Source: CAYOUV01 sp963790075 (GTDB lineage Bacteria; Chloroflexota; Anaerolineae; Anaerolineales; Villigracilaceae). From it: a stretch of DNA of 64,000 bases. Positions 1 to 7,678 of the stretch are shown here, in pieces (the first letter of the stretch is position 1; every line of letters begins with the position of its first letter). Location of the stretch: assembly GCA_963790075.1 (NCBI GenBank), contig CAWBNG010000005.1:186001-250000 (forward strand). The letters run 5' to 3'. The notes below the pieces were generated by a model that searched no databases, had not been told where the DNA came from, and was given only the letters and a program-made list of their open reading frames with translations. Both the position numbers and the translations under genes were made by a program.

Positions 1-260
1 CCCCCGTAGTGACCGAAATCGGCTGGCCACCAATCCTGCGAGTCGCTCATCAGTGCATAGAGGTCCTTCTTCAGGGCCTCCAGGTTGAGTTTCTTGAATT
101 CCTCAGCGTAGTTGAAATCATCTCCCATCGGGCTGCTCATGGAAGAGTGCTGATGGAGAATATTAAGATTTAACTGGTTTGGCCACCAGTCCTGGTTTGA
201 CGTGCCCCCACTGCTGGCAGTAGGATTATGAGGTACAGGACACTTGCTATCTTCATTCAT
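1..260 (-). CDS. katG: Catalase-peroxidase KatG, N-terminal fragment
   Basis: Reading the minus strand from ATG at 260 gives 86 residues beginning MNEDSKCPVPHN and containing NQDWWPNQLNL, HQHSSMSSPMGDDFNYAEEF and DSQDWWPADFGHYG. This is the characteristic start of bifunctional haem catalase-peroxidases, which remove hydrogen peroxide by catalase and peroxidase activity. The gene runs off the left edge just before the distal Trp/His active-site segment, so the catalytic residues cannot be checked. A Shine-Dalgarno AAAGGAG lies 6-8 bases before the start. It lies 100 bp downstream of a PerR-like gene on the same strand, so peroxide-induced co-regulation is likely. Confidence 0.93.
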   Translation of the reverse strand, partial: MNEDSKCPVPHNPTASSGGTSNQDWWPNQLNLNILHQHSSMSSPMGDDFNYAEEFKKLNLEALKKDLYALMSDSQDWWPADFGHYG

Positions 261-360
261 CACCGTTCTCCTTTCCTTTCAGATATGGATTTGTACAGCT
301 AACATGTGTTTATATGAATTTTGTGGAACCATGCGCTACCGAAAAAGGACCAGTAAATTC

Positions 361-804
361 CTACTCGCTCGTCTTTTGACAATCCGGGCATATTCCATAA
401 AAGTCCAGTTGGTGCTTCAGAATTAGAAAACCAAAATTCTGTTCCACTTCTTGAAGGATGTTATTTACTGCGGAATCAAGCTCCCCATCCATAATCTTTT
501 GGCATTTCATGCAGATCAAATGCGGATGGGGATAAGGCTTATTACCATCATAATGACTGTCATCACGCAATCCAATCTCAAGCACCTCGTCCAATTCTTT
601 CAGAAGATCCAGCGTCTTATAAACAGTTGCCAGGCTCAAGGTGGGAAACTGGTCTTTGATCTGGGCATAAAGTTGGGAGGCGCTTGGATGCCCTTCACTG
701 GCCACAATTAAGCGAATCAACTCCAGACGCTGTGGCGTTAAACGATAATTGCGCTCTTTCAATTTAGCAATCAAGTGCTCAAACCTGGTATCCGGATCGG
801 TCAC
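361..804 (-). CDS. perR: Fur-family peroxide sensor, PerR-like
   Basis: 147 residues with an N-terminal winged helix (about 1-85) and a C-terminal dimerisation/metal domain. Two CxxC pairs (C98/C101 and C139/C142) form the structural zinc site. The residues aligning with the five regulatory-metal ligands of Bacillus PerR are present: H39, D86, H93, H95 and D106. The Asp rather than Glu at 106 favours PerR, which senses peroxide by metal-catalysed histidine oxidation, over a pure iron-sensing Fur. It sits between katG and a peroxiredoxin, both oxidative-stress genes. A 7-1-7 palindrome just upstream suggests autoregulation. The assignment is by motif; Fur or Zur function is not fully excluded. 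Confidence 0.85.
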   Translation of the reverse strand: MTDPDTRFEHLIAKLKERNYRLTPQRLELIRLIVASEGHPSASQLYAQIKDQFPTLSLATVYKTLDLLKELDEVLEIGLRDDSHYDGNKPYPHPHLICMKCQKIMDGELDSAVNNILQEVEQNFGFLILKHQLDFYGICPDCQKTSE

Positions 805-813
805 AAATATCCT

Positions 814-828
814 TAATGATAATCATTA
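814..828. promoter_or_regulatory. PerR/Fur box upstream of perR
   Basis: TAATGAT-A-ATCATTA, a perfect 7-1-7 inverted repeat 10 bp upstream of the perR start in an AT-rich promoter region. A second AT palindrome, AATAATTATT, lies at 835-844. The 7-1-7 form matches known Fur/PerR operators. Binding is inferred. Confidence 0.7.
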
Positions 829-891
829 TTTATAAATAATTATTCCATATTATAGCATAATTTCCTGCTATATTCCCAAAACAGCCTTAAA

Positions 892-925
892 AGACAGAGA
901 GCAGGCGAAGGCCTGCTCTCTGTCT
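892..925 (-). terminator. Rho-independent terminator after the peroxiredoxin gene
   Basis: A perfect 15-bp stem (892-906 with 911-925) and a 4-base loop. On the minus strand it is followed by TTTTAAGG. It separates the peroxiredoxin transcript from perR-katG. Confidence 0.85.
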
Positions 926-934
926 ACAGCCGGG

Positions 935-1651
935 TTATTTTTCCATCCCTGGTTTCCATACCTTCCAGACATTGCCCACCAGGTCGGGTCCCGGCTTGAG
1001 GGTCAGTTCGCCGGGCTGCCAGCCAGCAGGTGTGGCTTCGGCACCCTTGGTAGCGCGCACGTGCTGAAAAGCCTGGATCTGGCGGATCGACTCGGCCAGA
1101 CGGCGACCCACCGGTGGGGTCATGACTTCCATTGCCTGGATCACACCATCCGGATCGATAATGAAGCGCCCACGCAGCTCGATGCCTTGATTCTCATCGT
1201 ATACACCGTACGCCCGGCCCAGATTTCCGGCCTGGTCCGAGGCCATATGGAAAGGCACGCCGCCCTCCACCATCTTAGTCAATTCGTTATCGTTCCACAT
1301 CTTGTGGACAAAGTGGCTGTCCACGCTGACGGAGATGACCTCCACGCCCAGCTTCTGCAGCTCGGGATATTTGTCAGCGACCGCTGACACTTCAGTCGCT
1401 CAGACAAAAGTGAAATCGCCCGGGTAGAAGCATAACAGCACCCACTTCCCCAGGAAATCCGAAAGCTTGACGGTCGTGAATTTTCCTTTGAAATATGCGG
1501 GGGCTTCGAAATCAGGGGCTTTCTGCCCAACACGAGCAGTCATCTTGTTCTCCTTTTTTGTATCCAAGGATTCGTTGGCCGGGGCTGCTGGCGCTGGCTC
1601 GCCCATCACGGCTCCAGTGGTACGCGCACATCCTTGTGGCTGGTCAGCCAT
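935..1651 (-). CDS. Peroxiredoxin (AhpC/Prx) with selenocysteine at the peroxidatic position
   Basis: A single reading frame of 238 codons interrupted only by TGA at 1402-1400. The segment reads FYPGDFTFV-[TGA]-ATEVSAVADKYPEL. In AhpC-type peroxiredoxins this position is the peroxidatic Cys of TFVCPTE, so the TGA most likely encodes selenocysteine (Sec84, or Sec48 from the internal start). A SECIS-like hairpin follows at the right distance. The conserved Pro and Thr before it (PGDFT) and the catalytic Arg (RGRFIIDPDG) are kept. The usual C-terminal resolving-Cys motif (VCPAxW) reads EATPAGW, and no Cys lies downstream of Sec, so this would be a 1-Sec enzyme needing an external reductant. Two starts have good Shine-Dalgarno sites: 1651 (used here) and ATG at 1543, which gives the usual length of 202 residues. 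Confidence 0.85.
1372..1389 (-). promoter_or_regulatory. Bacterial SECIS-like hairpin after the TGA codon
   Basis: The transcript reads UGUCAGC-GGUC-GCUGACA, a perfect 7-bp stem with a GGUC loop. The loop starts 17 bases after the UGA. E. coli fdhF has a GGUC-containing apical loop 18 bases after its UGA. The loop G and U recognised by SelB are therefore present at the expected distance. The hairpin lies inside the coding sequence. Confidence 0.8.
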
Positions 1652-1689
1652 AGATCCTCCTTTCGCAGGAATGCGGAATTCGTAATTAA

Positions 1690-1718
1690 ATTATATACTA
1701 CGTCACAAATAAGTGACG
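1690..1718 (-). promoter_or_regulatory. Peroxiredoxin promoter with inverted repeat
   Basis: Minus-strand -10 TATAAT at 1690-1695. A perfect inverted repeat CGTCAC-N6-GTGACG (1701-1718) covers the spacer and -35 region, where no good -35 hexamer is seen. An operator for a repressor or activator is possible. Confidence 0.45.
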
Positions 1719-1743
1719 GGGTATTAAGTCACCAATCGGGCCG

Positions 1744-2661
1744 CTATTCGACCCAATTCCGCGCACCGGACAAAAAAGATTTTCCGGGCATGGGCTTTTT
1801 CCCTGGCGGCTGAACCTCGTCCAGCACCAGCAATCCGTAAGAGGTGCCGACGGCAGGCAGCTTCTGGTAGATTTGCCGATGCCCCGGCTGCAACTCGACC
1901 TCAGTCGCGTGCGCCCGGTGGACCTTCAACATTTCTCCCGCCCATTCGAAATACGCACCCGGATTGGGATTGTAAGCGCGTACATATCGCGCCAGTCCTT
2001 CGGCAGGTATGGAAAAATCCAGCCGGGCATCTTCCTTTTTGAGCATCGGAGCATAGGTGGCACCAGCCTCCGGCTGCGGCTGGGGTTGCAATTCACCGCT
2101 CAGATAGCGCGGTAAGGTTTCGATCAGCAACTCCGCACCAAGCATGGACAGTTTTTCGGTCATAGTTCCGGCGGTATCATCGAGCTGGATTGGGATAGCG
2201 CGCTGTGCCAGCATCGGACCGGTATCCACGCCAGGATCCATTTTCATAATCGTCACTCCGGCTTCCGGGTCTCCATGCCGGATGGCTGCCTGGATCGGCG
2301 CTGCGCCGCGCCAGCGCGGAAGCAACGAGGCGTGTACGTTGATGCAACCCTGGGGCGGCAACGCTAGCACCTCCGGGCGCAGGATCTGCCCGAAGGCGGC
2401 CACCACAATCAGGTCAGGGGACCAGGCTCGCAGCAGATCCGTGGCTGTGGGCTCACGCAGACGGTTCGGCTGTATGATGGGTAAGCCGAGTTGCTCCGCC
2501 AGGATTTTGACAGGCGGCGGGGTCAGGACACGACCGCGGCCGGAGGGACGATCCGGCTGGGTCACCACGCCGATCACCTGAAACTTTTTTGCCAGACTGC
2601 GCAGTGTCGGCAAGGCAAATTCAGGCGATCCCATAAAGACCAAAGTGTGATAATTGGGCAT
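1744..2661 (-). CDS. fmt: Methionyl-tRNA formyltransferase
   Basis: 305 residues from ATG at 2661. It transfers a formyl group from 10-formyl-THF to initiator Met-tRNA. The N-terminal formyltransferase domain has VFMGSPEFALPTL near the start, the INVHASLLPRWRGAAPIQ block containing catalytic Asn and His, and the DTG Asp. The C-terminal OB-like tRNA-binding domain follows (YVRAYNPNPGAYFEW). An in-frame ATG at 2706 would add 15 residues but lacks family support. It is a lone housekeeping gene here, not paired with def. Confidence 0.95.
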   Translation of the reverse strand: MPNYHTLVFMGSPEFALPTLRSLAKKFQVIGVVTQPDRPSGRGRVLTPPPVKILAEQLGLPIIQPNRLREPTATDLLRAWSPDLIVVAAFGQILRPEVLALPPQGCINVHASLLPRWRGAAPIQAAIRHGDPEAGVTIMKMDPGVDTGPMLAQRAIPIQLDDTAGTMTEKLSMLGAELLIETLPRYLSGELQPQPQPEAGATYAPMLKKEDARLDFSIPAEGLARYVRAYNPNPGAYFEWAGEMLKVHRAHATEVELQPGHRQIYQKLPAVGTSYGLLVLDEVQPPGKKPMPGKSFLSGARNWVE

Positions 2662-2725
2662 GCCTGTTATTCTAGCATATCCATCCAAAGGAAAAGGGCA
2701 GTTCAAAACGTAGACAACAAATCGG

Positions 2726-2754
2726 TTGCTTTTTGTCTAATTTAGTTGTAAAAT
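2726..2754 (+). promoter_or_regulatory. Sigma-70-type promoter for the DUF4870 gene
   Basis: TTGCTT (2726-2731), a 17-base spacer and TAAAAT (2749-2754), 40 bp before the start codon. Confidence 0.5.
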
Positions 2755-2794
2755 AACCCAAATCATTCTCATAGACCACTCAGGAGGCACCACA

Positions 2795-3127
2795 ATGTCC
2801 GAACAACCAATTAATCCAGATATCACCAGTGACGATAAACTTTGGGCCATGCTCGCGTACGTATTGACACCACTAGTTCCTATTATTATTCTCCTAATGG
2901 AAGACAAGAAGAACCGCCCATTCATCAAGGCTCACAATGCCCAAGCGCTAGCTGTAGGCCTGATCAACCTGGTAATTGGCACAGCGCTCAGCTTCACTGT
3001 AATTCTTGCATGCGTACCGCTCATTGTTTGGTTCGTATGTATCTACTGGGGCGTCAAAGCCTACCAGGGCAACTATGTCAACATCCCGGTGGTGACCGAC
3101 TTTGTGAAGAATCAGGGCTGGGCCTAA
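2795..3127 (+). CDS. Small DUF4870/Tic20-like membrane protein
   Basis: 110 residues. The sequence starts with a short polar segment (SEQPINPDITSDDKLWAMLAYVLTP), then has three hydrophobic stretches with the signature DKKNRPFIKAHNAQALAVGL between the first and second. This resembles DUF4870 proteins, small inner-membrane proteins of unknown function. AGGAGG lies 7 bases before the ATG. It is a single-gene unit with its own promoter and terminator. Confidence 0.75.
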   Translation: MSEQPINPDITSDDKLWAMLAYVLTPLVPIIILLMEDKKNRPFIKAHNAQALAVGLINLVIGTALSFTVILACVPLIVWFVCIYWGVKAYQGNYVNIPVVTDFVKNQGWA

Positions 3128-3143
3128 TTGCTACTTTGATCGC

Positions 3144-3174
3144 AAAAAGCCTGCGGAATTCCGCAGGCTTTTTT
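3144..3174 (+). terminator. Rho-independent terminator
   Basis: AAGCCTGCGG/CCGCAGGCTT hairpin flanked by A5 and T6, immediately after the DUF4870 gene. Confidence 0.9.
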
Positions 3175-3239
3175 ATTGCAACTTTTCGTGCCAGGATGCG
3201 TAAGTTTGAGTAGACAAAGTGAAATCAAAGGAGTTTGCA

Positions 3240-3761
3240 ATGAATGCGTATACTGTCCACCCGTTGAACGAAAAGCCTGGCATGGTGACCGCTATCGCCA
3301 TCATGACCCTGGTCAACGGCATCTTGAATATCTTTTGGGGATTGGGACTGACTGCGGCCGTCGTGTTCGGAACCTTATTCATCGGGATCATCTGCGCCCC
3401 GATTACCATCCTGCCCAGTATTTTGGGTATTTTTGAGGTGATCTACGCCCTCAAACTATTGAGCAATCCGCCTCAGCCCGTTCGACCTTCACAGGCCATC
3501 GCCATTCTGGAGATCGTCTGCATCCTGTCAGGGAACGTCCTTTCTGCAGTCGTCGGTATTCTGGTACTGGTTTTCTACAACGATCCGCTGGTCAAGTCTT
3601 ATTTTGAGATGCTGAATGGGGGAGCGATGCCCGCCCCGCAACCAGTCGTATCGGTTGAACCAGTTGCGCCATCCAGGCCGGAGCCAACTGAGCCCGAAGC
3701 GACGGAAGAAGCTCCCAAACCGAAACGACGCAAATCAAAATCAGGAAGTTCTTCCTCTTGA
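3240..3761 (+). CDS. Hypothetical membrane protein with charged C-terminal tail
   Basis: 173 residues from the ATG at 3240, chosen because AAAGGAG lies 7 bases upstream. Three hydrophobic segments (about 15-40, 42-70 and 88-115) are followed by a Pro/Glu-rich stretch and a basic Lys/Arg/Ser tail (KPKRRKSKSGSSSS). The first segments resemble DUF4064-like small membrane proteins, but I do not recognise the family with certainty. It is separated from the glycine cleavage operon by the riboswitch. Confidence 0.65.
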   Translation: MNAYTVHPLNEKPGMVTAIAIMTLVNGILNIFWGLGLTAAVVFGTLFIGIICAPITILPSILGIFEVIYALKLLSNPPQPVRPSQAIAILEIVCILSGNVLSAVVGILVLVFYNDPLVKSYFEMLNGGAMPAPQPVVSVEPVAPSRPEPTEPEATEEAPKPKRRKSKSGSSSS

Positions 3762-3804
3762 CTTCTCTCCCTGCTCCCCGTAGAATGGGTTTACTAAAAA
3801 TCTA

Positions 3805-3998
3805 ACGAGAGCAGGGAAGAGACCCCTCACAGCGAGGGGCACCGAAGGTGCAAGTCTGGCAATCAGCGACGCCAGGTGAAACTCTCAGGTAAAAGGACCC
3901 TGTTCCTGTCCACTCTGGAAAGTCGTGCGTCCTGGTAAGGGCGTCGGCACCGACGGGGCAAGTCCCTTACTGGGGCGAATCTCTCAGGTTTATGACAG
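3805..3998 (+). promoter_or_regulatory. Tandem glycine riboswitch (gcvT element)
   Basis: Two consecutive aptamers. Each has the conserved core: GGCACCGAAGGTGCAAG in aptamer 1 (about 3808-3903) and GGCACCGACGGGGCAAG in aptamer 2 (about 3911-4000), followed by CTCTCAGGT blocks. It lies directly before the gcv operon. In known examples glycine binding turns on cleavage-system genes. Confidence 0.93.
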
Positions 3999-4030
3999 AG
4001 GACGCGCGATCCATTCGTGCGTCCTTTTTT
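3999..4030 (+). terminator. Riboswitch expression-platform terminator
   Basis: An 11-bp stem (3999-4009 with 4015-4025) followed by T6, overlapping the last bases of aptamer 2. The 10-mer TCGTGCGTCC of the 3' arm (4015-4024) also occurs inside aptamer 2 at 3923-3932. The 5' arm GGACGC could therefore pair with either copy, which provides a switch. Confidence 0.8.
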
Positions 4031-4068
4031 CATTCGCCAATCCGATATCTTGTAAGAGGAGACCTACC

Positions 4069-4446
4069 ATGAATATCCCTTCCAACTTGAAATACAGCAA
4101 GTCTGATGAATGGTTCGATCCGGCCAGCGGCGCGATGGGTTTATCAGACTACGCCCAGGAACAGTTATCCGACATCGTCTTCGTCGAGATCCTGGTTTCT
4201 GTTGGCGACAGCCTCGAGGCTGGTAAACCGATCGCATCAGTCGAGTCGGTCAAGGCTGCGGCTGAGACGTATGCTTCTGCCAGCGGTAAAGTCGTGGCAG
4301 TCAACGAATCACTGGCCGATACGCCCGAGGTTCTGAATAGCGATCCTTATGGCGCGGGCTGGATGGTCAAAGTCGAAGGTGGGGACGCATCCGGTTTAAT
4401 GGATGCCGCTGCCTATCAAAAGAACTGCGACGAGCGCGAGCACTAA
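4069..4446 (+). CDS. gcvH: Glycine cleavage system H protein
   Basis: 125 residues from ATG 4069, preceded by GAGGAGA. This lipoyl carrier shuttles the aminomethyl group between the P and T proteins. The lipoylation lysine is K62 in IASVESVKAAAETYA, and the fold signature GLSDYAQEQLSDIVFVE precedes it. An upstream in-frame extension runs into the riboswitch terminator and is not credible. It is the first gene of gcvH-gcvPA-gcvPB. No gcvT lies in this window, so the T protein must be encoded elsewhere. Confidence 0.96.
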   Translation: MNIPSNLKYSKSDEWFDPASGAMGLSDYAQEQLSDIVFVEILVSVGDSLEAGKPIASVESVKAAAETYASASGKVVAVNESLADTPEVLNSDPYGAGWMVKVEGGDASGLMDAAAYQKNCDEREH

Positions 4447-4529
4447 GCAGGAATCCGTCAACAGTCACCAGTGAATTGTCGAAACCCGACTGACAGCTGG
4501 TGCTCAGCCACTGCCCCAAAGGAGCACAT

Positions 4530-5882
4530 ATGACTTACATTCCCCACTCTCCACTAGAGCGGGATGAGATGCTGGCGACGATTGGCGTCAAGAGTCTCGA
4601 AGACCTCTTTAAAGACGTACCCGCCAAACACCGTTTCCCGCAACTCGACCTGCCTCCGGCGCTGACCGAGATGGAGGCTGCCGCCGAACTGCAAGGCCTG
4701 GCCGACGCCAACGATTCGACCCGTGAGCTGGTCTCGTTCCTCGGCGCAGGAGCTTATAACCATTACATTCCCTCCGTGGTGGACCACATCCTGCGGCGCG
4801 GCGAGTTCTATACCGCCTATACCCCCTATCAGCCGGAAGTCTCGCAGGGGACGTTGCAGGCCATCTTTGAGTACCAGTCACTAATGGTCTCGTTGACCGG
4901 TATGGAGGTCTCCAACGCCTCGCATTACGACGGCGCGACCGCTGTGGCCGAGGCTGTCAACATGGTCTATGCCATCTTCCGCGGCAAGCGCACCCGCGTG
5001 GTGATCTCCCCCACCGTCCACCCGGAATATCGTGCCACCTTGCGCACCTACGTGCAGGGCATGGGGCTGGAACTGGCCGGCGACGACCCCACCTCCGATC
5101 TGGAAGCCAGTCCGGAGGCGCTCGAAAGCCTGGTCGACGACAACACCGCTCTGGTGATCGTCCAGTACCCGGATTTCTTCGGGCGCATCTATGATTACAC
5201 CAGCCTGATCGAGTTCGCCCACCAGAAGGGCGCGCTGGTCTGCGTCGCCGTCAACCCCATCGCAATGGCAATGCTCAAGACACCCGGTGAGATGGGTGCG
5301 GATATCGTTGTCGGCGAAGGCCAACCGCTGGGCATTCCGCTCTCTTACGGCGGACCCTACCTGGGCTTTTTCACGACCCGCAAACAGTACGTCCACAAGA
5401 TGGCCGGACGCCTGGTCGGCGAGACGGTCGATTCGCGCGGGCAGCGGGCTTACGTCCTGACTCTGACCGCCCGCGAGCAGCACATCAAGCGCGAGCGTGC
5501 CACCTCCAATATCTGCACCAACCAGGGCCTGATGGCGCTGGCTTCGGCCGTGTACCTGTCCGTTTTGGGGCAGACCGGCCTGCGCCAGGTGGCTGAACTG
5601 AGCTACCACAAGGCGCACTACGCAGCGCAGGAATTGAGCAAAATCAAGGGCTTCGGCCTGTGCTTCATGGACCCGTTCTTCCACGAATTCTCGTTATGCT
5701 GCCCCAAACCGGTTTCCGAACTCAACGAACACCTGCTCGAACACGGCATCCTGGGCGGCTACGACCTGGGACAGGATTACCCGGCCCTCAAGGATCACAT
5801 GCTGATCGCCGTCACCGAAATGAACACCAAAGAGGAAATCGACGCGCTGGTCGAGGTGTTGAAGGAGGCCGTCAATGACTGA
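4530..5882 (+). CDS. gcvPA: Glycine dehydrogenase (decarboxylating) subunit 1
   Basis: 450 residues, the usual length for the N-terminal half-protein of two-subunit P protein. It starts at ATG 4530, with AAAGGAG 5 bases upstream. Motifs include FLGAGAYNHYIPSVVDHIL, YTPYQPEVSQGTLQ, ASHYDGATAVAEA and the REQHIKRERATSNICTNQ region. With subunit 2 it decarboxylates glycine and loads the aminomethyl group on GcvH. Its end overlaps the start of gcvPB by 8 bases, implying translational coupling. Confidence 0.97.
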   Translation: MTYIPHSPLERDEMLATIGVKSLEDLFKDVPAKHRFPQLDLPPALTEMEAAAELQGLADANDSTRELVSFLGAGAYNHYIPSVVDHILRRGEFYTAYTPYQPEVSQGTLQAIFEYQSLMVSLTGMEVSNASHYDGATAVAEAVNMVYAIFRGKRTRVVISPTVHPEYRATLRTYVQGMGLELAGDDPTSDLEASPEALESLVDDNTALVIVQYPDFFGRIYDYTSLIEFAHQKGALVCVAVNPIAMAMLKTPGEMGADIVVGEGQPLGIPLSYGGPYLGFFTTRKQYVHKMAGRLVGETVDSRGQRAYVLTLTAREQHIKRERATSNICTNQGLMALASAVYLSVLGQTGLRQVAELSYHKAHYAAQELSKIKGFGLCFMDPFFHEFSLCCPKPVSELNEHLLEHGILGGYDLGQDYPALKDHMLIAVTEMNTKEEIDALVEVLKEAVND

Positions 5883-7383
5883 GCTTACTCTGGAGAAGCA
5901 AGACGTGAAGATCGTCGAGCCTCTGCTCTACGAACTGTCCTCGCCCGGTCGCACCGGCGTGACCTTCCCCGATTCGGACGTGCCGCTGGCCGACCTGCCC
6001 GACGATTCCATGCTGCGCAAGGAACTGCCGCTGCCTGAACTGGCCGAGGTGGACGTCGTTCGTCACTTCATGCACCTCTCCACGTTCAACTATAACGTGG
6101 ACGGCGGCTTCTACCCGCTTGGCTCGTGCACCATGAAATACAACCCCAAGATCAACGAGGATATGGCGCGCCTGCCCGGCTTTGCCTTCACACACCCGCT
6201 GCAGCCGATCGAGACCGTGCAGGGCAACCTGGCGCTGATGTTCACACTGCAGGAATGGCTGAAAGAGATCAGCGGCTTCGCCGCCGTCTCGCTCCAACCT
6301 GCAGCCGGGGCCCACGGCGAATTGACCGGGGTGCTGATCATGCGCGCCTACCACAAATCGCGCGGCGACGCCAAACGCGTCAAGATGCTGATCCCCGACT
6401 CGGCCCACGGCACCAATCCGGCCTCCTCGGGCATGATCGGCCTGGACATCGTGCAGGTGCCTTCCGATGAGAAGGGCAACGTCGATTTGAAAGCCCTCAA
6501 GGATGCCTGTGACGACACCGTGGTCGGCCTGATGCTGACCAATCCCAACACGCTCGGACTTTTTGACGAGCACCTGGAAGAAGTCGTCAAGACGATCCAC
6601 GCGTGTGGCGGACTGGTTTACGGCGACGGCGCCAACCTGAACGCCCTGCTGGGCATCCTGCGTCCCGGCGACGTGGGTATCGACCTGATGCACTTCAACC
6701 TGCACAAGACCTTCTCGACCCCGCACGGCGGCGGCGGACCCGGCTCCGGGCCGGTTGGCGTGGCAACCCATCTGGTGGATTTCCTGCCCACGCCGCTCGT
6801 AGCCGTGGTCGAAGAGGGCGACGATGATCTGCCTCCGCTGTACGGCTTCTACGATCCGCCCAAGACCATCGGGCGCGTCAAAGCCTTCCACGGTCACTTC
6901 GGAATGCACGTGCGCGCCTTCACCTACATTGCCATGCACGGAGCGGACGGGCTGCGCCAGATTGCCGAGTATGCCGTGCTGAACGCCAACTACCTGCAGG
7001 CACGCCTGCGCGGCACTTACCCCATCCCCTACGACCGCATCTGCATGCACGAGTTCGTGGCCGAGGGCACGGTCGAAGGCTCCGACATCCGCGCATTGGA
7101 CATCGCCAAGCGCCTGATGGACTACAACTTCCACCCACCGACGAACTACTTCCCGCTGATCGTGCACGAGGCGCTGATGATCGAGCCGACCGAGACCGAG
7201 AACAAGCGCACGCTCGACCGTTTCGCTGAGGCGCTGATCCAGATCGCCGAGGAAGCTAAGTCAAATCCGGATTTGCTGCACAATGCCCCCCACACGACAC
7301 CCTTTGGGCGCATGGACGAGGTCAAGGCCGCCCGCGAGCTGGTGCTATGCTGCTGGCTGCCGGAAGATTACAAAAACCAGTAA
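5875..7383 (+). CDS. gcvPB: Glycine dehydrogenase (decarboxylating) subunit 2
   Basis: 502 residues, the PLP-binding half of split P protein. The Schiff-base lysine is K278 in HFNLHKTFSTPHGGGGPG. Other family blocks are YPLGSCTMKYNPKINE near residue 80 and PDSAHGTNPASSGM. The start overlaps gcvPA by 8 bases. It is the last gene of the operon, followed by a hairpin terminator. A long minus-strand frame over this gene is a codon-bias shadow. Confidence 0.97.
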   Translation: MTELTLEKQDVKIVEPLLYELSSPGRTGVTFPDSDVPLADLPDDSMLRKELPLPELAEVDVVRHFMHLSTFNYNVDGGFYPLGSCTMKYNPKINEDMARLPGFAFTHPLQPIETVQGNLALMFTLQEWLKEISGFAAVSLQPAAGAHGELTGVLIMRAYHKSRGDAKRVKMLIPDSAHGTNPASSGMIGLDIVQVPSDEKGNVDLKALKDACDDTVVGLMLTNPNTLGLFDEHLEEVVKTIHACGGLVYGDGANLNALLGILRPGDVGIDLMHFNLHKTFSTPHGGGGPGSGPVGVATHLVDFLPTPLVAVVEEGDDDLPPLYGFYDPPKTIGRVKAFHGHFGMHVRAFTYIAMHGADGLRQIAEYAVLNANYLQARLRGTYPIPYDRICMHEFVAEGTVEGSDIRALDIAKRLMDYNFHPPTNYFPLIVHEALMIEPTETENKRTLDRFAEALIQIAEEAKSNPDLLHNAPHTTPFGRMDEVKAARELVLCCWLPEDYKNQ

Positions 7384-7412
7384 TACGAAAAGCCACAAAT
7401 AAGTAAATCGGA

Positions 7413-7444
7413 ACAGCCTCAAGGCCCAAAAGCTCTGAGGCTGT
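7413..7444 (+). terminator. Terminator after the gcv operon
   Basis: ACAGCCTCA (7413-7421) pairs with TGAGGCTGT (7436-7444), followed by the weak U-rich stretch AATTGTTCTT. Confidence 0.65.
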
Positions 7445-7462
7445 AATTGTTCTTGGTGCAGA

Positions 7463-7471
7463 TGCTATAAT
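7463..7471 (+). promoter_or_regulatory. Extended -10 promoter upstream of mscS
   Basis: TGC-TATAAT at 7463-7471, about 200 bp before the MscS start. No well-spaced -35 is visible, which is common for extended -10 promoters. The intervening leader shows nothing I recognise. Confidence 0.45.
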
Positions 7472-7678
7472 GAATTCCAGTAAAGTGTATCCTTTCGGGA
7501 ATTAAAATTTTGAGTTCAACATCTTTTTTGCATACCAATCAAACCAGGATGAAGATTACAACGGACCGGGTAGGAGCTGTTACAACCCACCCGAAACAAA
7601 AATTGGACGACGCTCTGGCTAAACCCTAATTTAGGCGATTCATATCTCGAATACCCCAACCTGAAAGGAAACCAGACA

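Noticed and set aside
5872..7167. 431-codon open frame on the minus strand opposite gcvPB
   Set aside because: It mirrors a conserved, GC-rich gene with strong third-position bias; the product is low-complexity Val/His/Gln-rich without family features.
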